This document shows positions 16,786 through 25,940 of a stretch of DNA of 64,000 bases, in pieces. Each line of letters begins with the position of its first letter. The stretch's first letter is position 1. A program made the position numbers and the translations under genes. The stretch is from Streptomyces sp. CB00316 (GTDB lineage Bacteria; Actinomycetota; Actinomycetes; Streptomycetales; Streptomycetaceae), in NCBI RefSeq assembly GCF_001905595.1, contig NZ_LIXI01000006.1, forward strand, positions 310,001 to 374,000, written 5' to 3'. The notes under the pieces are model-generated. The model did not search any database. It was given only the letters and a program-made list of their open reading frames with translations, and was not told the origin of the DNA.

Positions 16786-17676
16786 TCAGCCGGGACGTAC
16801 GCTCGCGTCGCGCAGATCCGCGATCTCGCGCTCCAGCAGAGCGATCCGATCCTGCGGTCCGGTGGCCGCCGCGGCACGGCCGGACATCGACGCCGCCGGT
16901 ACGAGCGTCAGTGAGAGCTCTCCGGCCGAGCGGCCGTCCAGGATCATCCGCTCCATCATGCGCAACTTCTCACTCGGCTCAAGCCCCAGCTCACGCGCCA
17001 GCCTCCGGCGCGTGTCCCGGTAGACGGACAGCGCCTCCGCGGTCCGGCCCGACCGGTACAGCGCCAGCATCAGCTGAAGGCACAGCGACTCCTGGAAAGG
17101 GTTCTCCGTCACATGCCGGGTGAGCTCGCCCAGTATCTGGCGGTGCCGGCCCAAGGCCAGTTCGAGCTCGATGTGGTCCTCGATCGCGGACAGCCGGTCC
17201 TCGTTCACCTTCAGGGCCACGGTCTCCAGGAGTTCGCTGTCGAGCCCGGCACCGACCGGCCCTTGCCAGAGCTGGAGAGCCTGCTGGAACAGGACGACCG
17301 CGTTCTCCGGCGACGCCGACCGCGCCTCGGCCCGCGCCCGGCTGAGCAGGTCCTCGAAGTGGGACAGATCGAGATGCGCGCGCGGAACACGGATCAGATA
17401 GCCGGAAGGATGCGTCTCTATCTGGGCCGCGACGCCGGCGGCCGAAAGAAGTCTTCGCAGACCGGACACGCATATCCGTAGCTGGCTGCGGACCGTCGCC
17501 GGCGGCGCTTCCCGCCAGATCGCCTCGATCAGCCGGCCCACGCCGATCACCCGGTTCGCCTCCAGTAACAGCAAGGTCAGCAGGATTCTCTGCCGATTAC
17601 CGCCGAGGCGCACGGGCCCGTGCGCTCCCTGGACGACGAGTGGACCGAGAACGGAGAATTGATGGTGCGTAGACAT
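16786..17676 (-). CDS. SARP-family pathway activator with TTA codon
   Basis: A 296-residue Streptomyces antibiotic regulatory protein. An OmpR-like winged helix covers about residues 8-95 (VRLGGNRQRILL; IEAIWREAPP). A bacterial transcriptional activation domain covers about 100-250 (ELTRHVTENPFQESL; ALYRSGRTAEALSVYRDTRR). Codon 37 is TTA (17566-17568), the only such codon I found in the cluster, so translation should depend on the bldA tRNA. It probably plays the role of GriR in the grixazone cluster. AGGAAGG precedes the ATG. The gene upstream ends 43 bases away, suggesting co-transcription. Confidence 0.92.
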   Translation of the reverse strand: MSTHHQFSVLGPLVVQGAHGPVRLGGNRQRILLTLLLLEANRVIGVGRLIEAIWREAPPATVRSQLRICVSGLRRLLSAAGVAAQIETHPSGYLIRVPRAHLDLSHFEDLLSRARAEARSASPENAVVLFQQALQLWQGPVGAGLDSELLETVALKVNEDRLSAIEDHIELELALGRHRQILGELTRHVTENPFQESLCLQLMLALYRSGRTAEALSVYRDTRRRLARELGLEPSEKLRMMERMILDGRSAGELSLTLVPAASMSGRAAAATGPQDRIALLEREIADLRDASVRPG

Positions 17677-17718
17677 GTGTGAACGCCTTCCTGAAACTCA
17701 ACCGCAATGTCCGGGAGA

Positions 17719-18342
17719 TCACCAACTGGGCATGAACTTGAAGCTCCAGCTCTCGCTGAGCTGAAGCCGCTCTCCCACCTCCTGCCCCAGCCGCCCCATG
17801 CCTTCCAGCACCCAGGCGTTGTCCAGCCCTCCGGCGTCGAAGGCGCGCAGACCGGACCGGTCGAACAGCTCCACTACGGCCACCTTGGCGCCTTCGTCAT
17901 CGGCGGCGACGAACACGTCCACCGGAAGGCCCTCGCTGTACCCGTTGTGCAGCGCACCGGCGTCGGCGGTGGTCAGAGCCTTGACCCACCGGACCCGCGG
18001 TGCGAGACCGACGAGCTGGCGGACCGCGCTCGACTCCGGGTCGGTCCGCGACGGAATGCTCAGGTCCACCACGGCCTTGCCGGTCAGCAGACCGGCGTGC
18101 AGCCTGGTCAGCTCCAGAGCCTGGGGCCACCGGATCGCGAAGATCACGATCTCCGGCCGGAGCGCCGCGGCCAGCGTCGTGGCCACCACCGTGCCGGCCG
18201 ACTCCGCCGCCGTCGCCTCCGCCGCCGCCACCCGGGCCTGTCCGATGCTCCGGTCCGCCAGCAGGACCGCCGCGCCGGCCAGCGCCGCCCGTCTGGCGAC
18301 CGCACGCCCCAACATTCCCGCTCCGATAATCCCAATGCGCAT
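17719..18342 (-). CDS. F420-dependent NADP reductase-like protein
   Basis: A 207-residue dinucleotide-binding protein similar to NADPH:F420 reductases. The N-terminal Rossmann motif is RIGIIGAGMLGRAVARRAA. Later features include FAIRWPQAL, VVDLSIPSR and VRWVKALTT. It could move hydride between NADPH and F420 or be a non-catalytic relative. It lies 43 bases upstream of the SARP gene on the same strand and divergent from the LuxR gene. This may be a redox enzyme for the aminobenzoate pathway; that is inference. Confidence 0.78.
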   Translation of the reverse strand: MRIGIIGAGMLGRAVARRAALAGAAVLLADRSIGQARVAAAEATAAESAGTVVATTLAAALRPEIVIFAIRWPQALELTRLHAGLLTGKAVVDLSIPSRTDPESSAVRQLVGLAPRVRWVKALTTADAGALHNGYSEGLPVDVFVAADDEGAKVAVVELFDRSGLRAFDAGGLDNAWVLEGMGRLGQEVGERLQLSESWSFKFMPSW

Positions 18343-18483
18343 GAACAGCACACTTGCGGGATACGGGCGCGGTTCCCATCCCGCAATCAAGGGGGGCCGG
18401 GCGCGGCGGAGAAACGGCGTGAAAGGGCCGCCTCCCTCAGGTGAGGGGTTGGAGGGGCCCGCCGGAACTGGCACATTCAAGGG

Positions 18484-19614
18484 ATGACCAGTTCGACGAT
18501 CTCGCGTATCTCGGTCGGCCGGGCGGAACTGCTCTCGCGGTCCGCGAAAGCCACCGACGCGCTCAGCATGTTCGCCGAGGCGTCGACGCAGCTGCGACGG
18601 CTCATGCCGTACGACGCGGCGGTATGGCGCGTCACCGACCCCGTGACCGGCATGATGACCGCGCCGATCCGGGCGGAGAATCTGGACGAGGGCGGCTGCG
18701 CCGTCTACTGGGAATCCGAGCTGTTCACCGAGAACGTCAATCTGTTCCGCGACCTGGCGCAGGCCGCGGTGCCGGTCGCCGGACTCCGCCAGACCACCAA
18801 CGACCTGCCGGCGCGCAGCACGCTGTACCAGACCTTCATGCGGCCGCGCGGACTCCAGGACGAGCTGCGCGCGGTCCTGCGGGTCGGGGGCCGTCCTCAG
18901 GGCCACATCAGCCTGTTCCGGGCCGAGGGCCGCGCGGCCTTCGACGACGCCGAGACGCAGCTGATCGCCTCCGTCCTCACCCCGCTCGCCAAGCAGCTGC
19001 GCTCGTTCGCGGAGCCGTCGGCGCAGCCGCTGCCGGACGCTCCGTACGGTCCCGGGCTCCTCCTCTTCGACGCGAGCGGTGCGTTGATGTCGGTCAACGA
19101 CGACGCGCTGGCCTACCTCGATACGCTTCCCGAAGGCCCCGCCGTGCCGTCGCCGCAAGGCCTCCGCGTACCGGCCTGGGTCCAGGCGACGGCGATGAAG
19201 GCGCGCGCCGTCGCGCAGGAGCGGGACCGCGGCCAGGCGCGCGCCCGCGTACGGAACCGTGCCGGCCGCTGGCTGGTCTGCCACGCTTCCTGCCTGCGCG
19301 AGGCGAACGGCGGACTCGGCGCGTCGGCGGTGGTGATCGAGCCGGCGAAGACCTCGGAGATCGTGCCGCTGATCGTGGACGCGTACGAGCTCACCGACCG
19401 CGAGACCGAGGTCACCCAGTACATCGCGCGCGGCCTGCCGACCGGCGAGATCGCCGCCCAGCTGCACCTGTCGCCCCACACGGTCCGCGATCACATCAAG
19501 GCGGTCTTCGAGAAGGTCGGCGTCTCCAGCCGCGGCGAGCTGGTCGGCAAGCTGTTCACCGAGTACTACGCGCCGCTCGCGGAGAAGAACATGACGCGGG
19601 TCCACACCGGCTGA
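18484..19614 (+). CDS. LuxR-family regulator
   Basis: A 376-residue regulator with a C-terminal LuxR-type helix-turn-helix (residues 300-360: LTDRETEVTQYIARGL, then HLSPHTVRDHIKAVFEKVGV). The long N-terminal part has a GAF/PAS-like appearance (MPYDAAVWRVTDP near residue 41; GPGLLLFDASGALMSVND near 185). No phospho-receiver or ATPase signature is visible. It is divergent from the reductase/SARP pair across 141 bases, so it may control them as a second cluster regulator. A CAAGGG site is just upstream of the ATG. Confidence 0.88.
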   Translation: MTSSTISRISVGRAELLSRSAKATDALSMFAEASTQLRRLMPYDAAVWRVTDPVTGMMTAPIRAENLDEGGCAVYWESELFTENVNLFRDLAQAAVPVAGLRQTTNDLPARSTLYQTFMRPRGLQDELRAVLRVGGRPQGHISLFRAEGRAAFDDAETQLIASVLTPLAKQLRSFAEPSAQPLPDAPYGPGLLLFDASGALMSVNDDALAYLDTLPEGPAVPSPQGLRVPAWVQATAMKARAVAQERDRGQARARVRNRAGRWLVCHASCLREANGGLGASAVVIEPAKTSEIVPLIVDAYELTDRETEVTQYIARGLPTGEIAAQLHLSPHTVRDHIKAVFEKVGVSSRGELVGKLFTEYYAPLAEKNMTRVHTG

Positions 19615-20039
19615 CCCATGACCCGGGTCCACGCCGACCGGCCCACCGACCGGCCGACGGACAACACACCGAAGCAGCGACACCACTCCCCCATTCGCCC
19701 CCGGTCGCGCGTGCGGGGCACTCCTGAGAACGGTGCACGCCTTCGGCCTGTTCTTCAGCCGTGACGGCAGGGAATCGGACCATCGCGAATAGGCGCGTAG
19801 TTGCCCCATCCCACTGGTTCCACCGCATTGAACAAGCCGTCAGGTCAATTCCACGCACCACAACTCGCCGGGATGACCGTAAAAGGCCCCCACCATTGCT
19901 GTCCCGACCGATGCCCGCACCCAGGCGAAGCATTTTTCGGCCGAATGCCCGCAACGGCCGTTCAACCAATTCGTCCGAATGTCGGTGAGGTACGAGCGGC
20001 GCCGGAGGGACAGGCCGCGCGGGCCGGACGGATCCGTGG
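19615..20039. other. Gene-poor stretch at the cluster edge
   Basis: About 425 bases after the LuxR gene with no supported coding sequence and no clear terminator. Base composition is less GC-rich than the neighbours around 19760-19960. It marks the boundary between the aminobenzoate cluster and a zone of decayed genes. Confidence 0.4.
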
Positions 20040-20754
20040 CCTCCGCCGGTCAGCGAACCTCGATATCCGGAAGCCGCTGCCCCCGGCTGTGCGCGACGAG
20101 CAGCACGTCCCGCAAGGACAGCACGGCCTGCGTGAGCGCGAACCGTACGGTGACCTCACCGGCCGCCGCGCCACCGCCCACTGGCTGCACACGGCACAAC
20201 TGGCCGCCCGCTACCCGAAGGTGCAGGTCGACGACTCGGTGCTGTACGTGGACGACGGCGACGTCCTCACCAGCGCCGGCCTGACCGCCGGACTGGACCT
20301 CTGCCTCCACCTCGTACGCCGCGACCTCGGCGCCCACGTGGCCAACCAGCTGGCCCGCCGCATGGTGGTACCGGCCCACCGCCCCGGCGGCCAGGCGCAG
20401 TTCATCGACCAGCCCATGCCCGCCACCGACGACCGAGCCCTGGCGCCCGTGCTGGACTGGGCCCGGGAACGCCTCGACGAACCGCTGACGGTCGAGGACC
20501 TGGCCCGGCAGGCCGCGATGAGCCCGCGCACCCTCTACCGGCGGCTCCAGGCGGCCACCGGGGTGACCCCGCTGCAATGGCTGCTCAACCAGCGGCTGCG
20601 GCGGGCCCAGAGCCTGCTGGAATCGACGGACCTGCCGATCTCCAGGATCGGGGAGCTGAGCGGCCTCGGTACCGCGAACAACCTCCGCCACCACTTCCTC
20701 AAGCAGATCGGGGTGTCGCCGAGCGACTACCGCCGCGCCTTCCCTCTGGCGTGA
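20040..20754 (+). pseudogene. Decayed GlxA-type AraC-family regulator
   Basis: The C-terminal AraC helix-turn-helix is intact (LTVEDLARQAAMSPRTLYRR; RIGELSGLGTANNLRHHFLKQ; GVSPSDYRRAF). It is preceded by the second half of a DJ-1/PfpI domain (GRRATAHWLHTAQLAARYPK; YVDDGDVLTSAGLTAGLDL). The first half is broken. KPLPPAVRDE in one frame, then TACVSANRTV in another, then GRRATAHW back in the first resemble a GlxA domain interrupted by at least two frameshifts. The first 80 or so residues of the family are absent. A shortened product cannot be excluded. Confidence 0.65.
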
Positions 20755-20770
20755 AGGCCTGGGAGCCCTT

Positions 20771-21628
20771 CTAGGCCCAGGGGTCGAAGGGGATTCCGGC
20801 GGGCTTGGAGTTGTTGAGCAGGTTGCGGAAGCGGTCGTCCTTGTCGGTGACCTTGATGGTCGCGGACCCGAAGTCGGCGTTCATGAGCTTGTCGCGCAGG
20901 GCTGTGCTGGGGAAGCCGTTCCAGTCGACGATCGGCGGGTAGCGCCAGTTGCCGTAGTGGTTCTCAGGCGGCTCGTCGTTGTTGTTGGCGAGGCGGAAGA
21001 AGTGCGTGCTGAGGCCGTCCTTGTGGTAAACGGCCTTGGGGTGCGAGCCGTCGAACCGTACCTGGGAGCGGGGGTAGGTCTTGACGGTGCTGTGCTGGGT
21101 GGTCGAGACGTAATCCACTCGGTTCGACGCCTGGTTGACCCAGGAGACGACGTGCTCGAAGCCGTGACGGTGCCCGCCGAGCCCACTGCCGTGGACGGCC
21201 TGGTCCTTCTCGAAGTAGCTCGCGTAGACGATGCCGCACCAGCCGTTGTTGCACTTGGAACGGGCGTACGTCTGCGAGTTGTCCAGGTCCCACCGGTCCC
21301 GGCAGCTCCCGTTGATCGCGCCGGAGGTCTTGAGCCCGGGAGCGAGGGTGCCGTCCGGGCCGATGGCGGGGGTGGCGTAGCAGCCGTCCCCGTCGTAGTC
21401 GAAGGCGGGCGAGAAGGTCTGCTCGTATCCCCCGGCGTTGTGGGGAAGGTGCTGCGGCGGATCGGCGTAGGCGGCCGTCGCGGTACCGAGCACGAGGAGG
21501 CCGGCGGCGGCCAGGACGGCGGCGATGCGGGGGGCGCGGCGGTTGCGTAGGGAAAGAGAGGCGTTCGAGTCCGAGGGCGCCTCACGGCGGACTTTGCGGG
21601 CGAATGCCGGTATCAGCGGGGTTCGCAT
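20771..21628 (-). CDS. Secreted NPP1-family (necrosis-inducing-like) protein
   Basis: A 285-residue exported protein of the NPP1/NLP family. A long signal region covers about residues 1-55, with a hydrophobic helix (AAVLAAAGLLVLG) and a likely cleavage site after AAYA. The NLP heptapeptide region reads GGHRHGFEHVVSW, where GHRHDWE is typical, so the metal-binding His pair and Glu are kept. Actinobacterial members are secreted and of uncertain role; cytolysis of plants is known for oomycete and some bacterial relatives. I chose the ATG at 21628; upstream codons to 21763 have no family support. Confidence 0.85.
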   Translation of the reverse strand: MRTPLIPAFARKVRREAPSDSNASLSLRNRRAPRIAAVLAAAGLLVLGTATAAYADPPQHLPHNAGGYEQTFSPAFDYDGDGCYATPAIGPDGTLAPGLKTSGAINGSCRDRWDLDNSQTYARSKCNNGWCGIVYASYFEKDQAVHGSGLGGHRHGFEHVVSWVNQASNRVDYVSTTQHSTVKTYPRSQVRFDGSHPKAVYHKDGLSTHFFRLANNNDEPPENHYGNWRYPPIVDWNGFPSTALRDKLMNADFGSATIKVTDKDDRFRNLLNNSKPAGIPFDPWA

Positions 21629-21698
21629 GATTTCTCGCTCCTGACTCAGCAGCACGTAACGGCAGGGGTGACTCCCGCAAGAGTTGCCCGGGTCATGA

Positions 21699-22111
21699 CA
21701 GAAAGAAACGGAGGACCGCCTCTCGGGCCCCGCCCCCGCACAGGCCTGGCACCCGTTCAGCAAACGGGGACCTGATCGTCCACAACGACGTCCTGGGGGC
21801 GCTGGGAAACCTGGCGTACGGTCTGCGGCAGCAGTTCTCGACCGCGCCCGACCACGCCCGGCAGAACACCTTCGACGCGTCTATCCAGCTCTTCAACGAC
21901 GGACTGGACATGGGCTCCGCCCTGACCGAACTGCATGACGCCTGGAACACGAAGTCGGGAACGCTCAAGCAGGCCTGTGCGCACATCCCCAACCCACCTC
22001 GACTACTCGCGCGCCGAGCACGCGAAGGACGAGGTCAAGATCGTCACGGACATGCGCACCGCCGGCGGGGACGACCTCTCCGTCTCGCGTATCCGCGACT
22101 ACTACACGTAA
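21699..22111 (+). pseudogene. Frameshifted ESX/WXG-like small protein
   Basis: One frame reads NDVLGALGNLAYGLRQQFST, then FNDGLDMGSALTELHDAW, up to CAHIPN near 21993. The coherent continuation HLDYSRAEHAKDEVKIVTDM, ending in SRIRDYYT and TAA at 22109-22111, lies in the next frame. A single extra C in CCCCAACCCACC explains it. The alpha-helical WXG-like profile resembles Streptomyces AG1-type proteins that precede an AG2-type partner. It is either a real frameshift or a sequencing error. Confidence 0.6.
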
Positions 22112-22141
22112 CCAGTACGGCGAACCACGGGGGCGAACCGC

Positions 22142-22399
22142 ATGGTCACCTTCCAAGAGCTCAACGATCTGCGCCTGGGCAATCCGGCACCCGCCGACAT
22201 CGGCGGCGGTGCCACCATCGCGGACCACGGGGCGATGGCCCTGCAGGCGTGCACGTACAAGGGCGAGAAGATGCGGTACGTACTGTCCATCGACGGCGTG
22301 GAGGACCCCAAGGACACCGCAGAACGCCGTCGCCTACTCGAAGAGTTTCTGCGCTCCCAACTGCCGATCGCCATGGAGGCCGAGGGCTGCCGCCCGTAG
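22142..22399 (+). pseudogene. Truncated AG2-like gene, possibly fused to another remnant
   Basis: An 85-codon frame begins VTFQELNDLRLGNPA, which matches the start of Streptomyces AG2-type proteins found after AG1-type genes (usually some hundreds of residues). From residue 20 the sequence changes character (ALQACTYKGEKMRYVLSIDG, then RRRLLEEFLRSQLPIAMEAE) and looks unrelated. An internal deletion joining two genes is the simplest reading. It may still be translated. Confidence 0.45.
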
Positions 22400-22465
22400 C
22401 CCCCGGGCCGGGGGGAGCGGGGGCCGGGACGGCGCGCCCCTGCCCCCGCGCCCCCGGCCGCTCCT

Positions 22466-25048
22466 TCAGCTAGGCAGCACCGGCAACAACTCCGGCAGGT
22501 GGCCGTCCGAGGCCGTGGCCGCCGCCACTCGCTCGGCCGGGACCTCGCCGTACAGCGTCGTGCGGGGGCGGGACGGGCGGCCCGCCAGATCGGCGATGGC
22601 CTTCAGGTCCTGGATCGAACGGTACGAGCCGTAACTCGACCCCGCCATACGGGAGATGGTCTCCTCCATCAGCGTGCCGCCCAGGTCGTTCGCGCCCGAG
22701 CGGAGCATCTCCGCCGCGCCGTCCGTGCCCAGCTTCACCCAGCTCGTCTGGATGTTGGTGATGTGCGGGTGGAGCAGGAGCCGCGCCATCGCGGTGACGG
22801 CCCGGTTGTCGCGGTCCGTCGGGCCCGGGCGGGCGATGCCGGCCAGGTAGACCGGGGCGTTGGTGTGGATGAAGGGGAGGGTGACGAACTCCGTCAGCCC
22901 GCCTGTCTCCTGCTGGAGTCGGGAGAGCGTACGGAAGTGTCCCAGCCAGTGGCGGGGCTGGTCCACGTGCCCGTACATCATCGTCGACGACGAGCGCAGG
23001 CCCACCTCGTGCGCCGTCTTGATGACCTCCAGCCAGGTGGCCGTGGGCAGCTTGCCCTTCGTGAGGACCCAGCGGACCTCGTCGTCCAGGATCTCCGCCG
23101 CCGTACCGGGGATCGAGTCGAGCCCGGCCTCCTTGGCCGCCGTCAGCCAGTCGCGGATCGACATGCCGGTGCGGGTCGCCCCGTTGACGACCTCCATCGG
23201 GGAGAACGCGTGCACGTGCATGCCGGGGGTCCGCTCCTTCACCGCTCGCGCGATGTCGAAGTACGCCGTGCCCGGCAGGTCCGGGTGGATGCCGCCCTGC
23301 ATGCAGACCTCGACCGCGCCCACGTCCCACGCCTGGGCCGCCCGGTCCGCGACCTGGTCCAGGGAGAGCGTGTACGCGTCGGCGTCCGTACGGCGCTGGG
23401 CGAAGGCGCAGAAGCGGCAGCCGGTGTAGCAGACGTTGGTGAAGTTGATGTTCCGCGTGACGATGTACGTGACCTCGTCGCCGACCACGTCCCGGCGCAG
23501 CGCGTCCGCGATCCGGCACAGTTCGTCCAGTGCCGGGCCGTCCGCGTGGAGCAGGGCGAGGGCCTGGTCGTCGGTGAGCTTCGTCGGGTCGTCGGCGGCC
23601 TGGCCCAGCGCCTGGCGTACGTCGGCGTCGATGCGGGACGGGACCATGCCGGGCGCCGCCGCCTCACGGAGCGCCTCCCAGTCCCCGTACACCTCGTCGA
23701 AGTCGTTGCGGCGGTCGCCGGTGCGGCCCTCGGTGTCGATGGTGGCGTGGAGGTCCGTGCGGCCGGAGGAGGTGAAACCCTCGTCCGGCTCCTGCCAGGG
23801 CAGGCCGACGGGGAGTGCGTCCTCGCGGGCCAGGCCCGTCTCCGGGTCGGCCAGGGCGCGGACGTGCGGGAGGAGTCGGGGGTCGAGCCAGGGCTCACCG
23901 CGCTGGATGAACTCCGGGTAGATGGTGAGGCGTTCGCGGAGCGTGAAGCCCGAGGCCGCCGTCTTCCGCGCCAGTTCGTCGATGTGCGGCCACGGGCGTT
24001 CGGGGTTGACGTGGTCGGGGGTGAGCGGCGAGACCCCGCCCCAGTCGTCGATACCCGCGCCGATCAGCAGCGCGTACTCGGCGTCGACCAGGTTCGGCGG
24101 GGCCTGGATGCGGGCCGAGGGGCCGAGGATGTGCCGGGCCACCGCGATGGCGGCCGCCAGCTCCTCCAGCTCCGCGTCGGGCATCCCGCGCATCGCCGTG
24201 TCCGGCTTGGCGCGGAAGTTCTGGACGATGACCTCCTGGATGCCGTGGTAGGCGCGGGCCGTCTTGCGCAGCTCGAAGAGGGCGTCGGCGCGCTCCTCGT
24301 ACGACTCGCCGATGCCGATCAGGATGCCGGTGGTGAAGGGGACGTTGGAGCGGCCCGCGTCCTCGAGGACGCGCAGCCGTACGGCCGGTTCCTTGTCCGG
24401 GGAGCCGTGGTGCGGACCGCCCGGCTCGGACCACAGGCGGGTCGCCGTCGTCTCCAGCATCATCCCCATCGAGGGCGCGACGGGCTTGAGACGCTGGAGG
24501 TCGGTCCAGCTCATCACGCCCGGGTTGAGGTGGGGCAGCAGGCCCGTCTCCTCCAGGACCCGGATCGCCATCGCCCGTACGTACGCGAGGGTGTCGTCGT
24601 ACCCCTCCGCCTCCAGCCACTCCCGCGCCTCGGGCCAGCGGTCCTCCGGGCGGTCGCCGAGGGTGAACAGCGCTTCCTTGCACCCCATCGCCGCGCCGTC
24701 GCGGGCGATCTTCAGCACCTCGTCGGGCGAGAGGAACATCCCGTGGCCCGCGCGGCGGAGCTTGCCGGGGACGGTGACGAAGGTGCAGTAGTGGCACTTG
24801 TCCCGGCAGAGGCGGGTGAGTGGAATGAAGACCTTGCGCGAGTACGTGATCACGCCCGGCCGGCCCGCCGCCGCCAGGCCCGCGTCCCGGACCCGGGCGG
24901 CCGACGCCGCGAGGTCCGTCAGATCGTCGCCGCGCGCCTGGAGCAGGACGGCGGCCTCGGTGACGTCGAGGGCGACACCGTCCCGGGCACGTTTGAGCGC
25001 GCGCCGCATGGCGTTGGAGGTGGGACGTCCGCTCTGAGGATCGGTCAT
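22466..25048 (-). CDS. fbiC: 7,8-didemethyl-8-hydroxy-5-deazariboflavin (FO) synthase
   Basis: An 860-residue bifunctional radical SAM enzyme that fuses CofG and CofH. It makes FO, the deazaflavin chromophore of F420, from tyrosine and 5-amino-6-ribitylaminouracil. The first [4Fe-4S] motif CRDKCHYC is at residues 81-88. The second, CYTGCRFC, is near residue 540. Length matches actinobacterial FbiC. I chose the ATG at 25048 (TDPQSGRPTSNAM); the longer open frame upstream overlaps the divergent HAD gene. Several F420-type enzymes (LLM oxidoreductases and an Fno-like protein) are encoded in this window. Confidence 0.96.
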   Translation of the reverse strand: MTDPQSGRPTSNAMRRALKRARDGVALDVTEAAVLLQARGDDLTDLAASAARVRDAGLAAAGRPGVITYSRKVFIPLTRLCRDKCHYCTFVTVPGKLRRAGHGMFLSPDEVLKIARDGAAMGCKEALFTLGDRPEDRWPEAREWLEAEGYDDTLAYVRAMAIRVLEETGLLPHLNPGVMSWTDLQRLKPVAPSMGMMLETTATRLWSEPGGPHHGSPDKEPAVRLRVLEDAGRSNVPFTTGILIGIGESYEERADALFELRKTARAYHGIQEVIVQNFRAKPDTAMRGMPDAELEELAAAIAVARHILGPSARIQAPPNLVDAEYALLIGAGIDDWGGVSPLTPDHVNPERPWPHIDELARKTAASGFTLRERLTIYPEFIQRGEPWLDPRLLPHVRALADPETGLAREDALPVGLPWQEPDEGFTSSGRTDLHATIDTEGRTGDRRNDFDEVYGDWEALREAAAPGMVPSRIDADVRQALGQAADDPTKLTDDQALALLHADGPALDELCRIADALRRDVVGDEVTYIVTRNINFTNVCYTGCRFCAFAQRRTDADAYTLSLDQVADRAAQAWDVGAVEVCMQGGIHPDLPGTAYFDIARAVKERTPGMHVHAFSPMEVVNGATRTGMSIRDWLTAAKEAGLDSIPGTAAEILDDEVRWVLTKGKLPTATWLEVIKTAHEVGLRSSSTMMYGHVDQPRHWLGHFRTLSRLQQETGGLTEFVTLPFIHTNAPVYLAGIARPGPTDRDNRAVTAMARLLLHPHITNIQTSWVKLGTDGAAEMLRSGANDLGGTLMEETISRMAGSSYGSYRSIQDLKAIADLAGRPSRPRTTLYGEVPAERVAAATASDGHLPELLPVLPS

Positions 25049-25213
25049 GAACCGAGCATACGAGCGAGGCACGCGCGCCGGACCAGGGCCTCGGGGTCGG
25101 AACGCCGGGCCCGGGTGCTCAGGGGGACGCGTACCCCTGCCGCCTTCACTCGTGCGGGCCGACTCACCGAATGAGAGCCCTGCCACGGCATCCTCACGCC
25201 TAGTGTCGGCACG

Positions 25214-25930
25214 GTGATGGAAACGATCGTCCTCGGCATCGGCGAAACCCTCGTACGCGACGACCGCCACTGGGCCTCCTGGGCCAACTGGCTCGGCGTG
25301 CCCGCGCACACGCTCAGCGCGCTGGTGGGCGCGGCCGTCGCCCAGGGCCGCGACGCCACGGACGCGCTGCGGGTGCTGCGGCCGGACATGGACGTCGACG
25401 AGGCCTACCTCGCCCGGGCCGCCGCCGGGCGCGGGGAGCACCTCGACGAGTCGGACCTCTACCCGGACGTGCGGCCGGCGCTCGCGGAGCTGCGGGCGGC
25501 GGGGGTGCGGGTGGTCGTGGCGGGGAACGGGACGGTGCGGGCCGGGGAGCTGCTGCGGGCGCTGGACCTGCCCGCGGATCTGGTGGTGGCCTCGGACGAG
25601 TGGGGCGTACGGAAGCCGGACCCGGCCTTCTTCGCGCGGGTGGTGGAGGCGGCGGAGGCGGAGCCGTCGGCGACGCTGTATGTGGGCGATCACCCGGCGG
25701 ACGACCTGTTCCCCGCCGCCGCGGCGGGACTGCGGACGGCGCATCTGCGGCGGGGGGCGTACGGGCACTGGTGGGCGGAGCATCCGGATGTGGTGGGGAC
25801 GGCGGACTTCCGGGTCAACGCGTTGACGGAGCTTGTGGGGGTGGTGGGCGCCGAGGAGGGCCGCCATCCGGCCCAGCCGGCGGTGGGGGCCGGGCGGCCT
25901 GCGAGGGTCTCGTACCTGAGGGGCCTCTGA
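25214..25930 (+). CDS. HAD-family hydrolase
   Basis: A 238-residue haloacid dehalogenase-superfamily hydrolase. The motif I position reads LGIGETLV, where DxDGTL is usual, so the nucleophile Asp is replaced by Gly and the catalytic status is uncertain. Motif II is VVAGNGT, with Asn where Ser/Thr is usual. Motif III/IV regions are DEWGVRKPDPAFF and LYVGDHPADDLFPA. Loss of the nucleophile suggests a non-phosphatase role or a pseudoenzyme. The start is GTG 25214 or ATG 25217, which are adjacent codons. Divergent from fbiC. Confidence 0.82.
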   Translation: MMETIVLGIGETLVRDDRHWASWANWLGVPAHTLSALVGAAVAQGRDATDALRVLRPDMDVDEAYLARAAAGRGEHLDESDLYPDVRPALAELRAAGVRVVVAGNGTVRAGELLRALDLPADLVVASDEWGVRKPDPAFFARVVEAAEAEPSATLYVGDHPADDLFPAAAAGLRTAHLRRGAYGHWWAEHPDVVGTADFRVNALTELVGVVGAEEGRHPAQPAVGAGRPARVSYLRGL

Positions 25931-25940
25931 GCGCCGGGCC

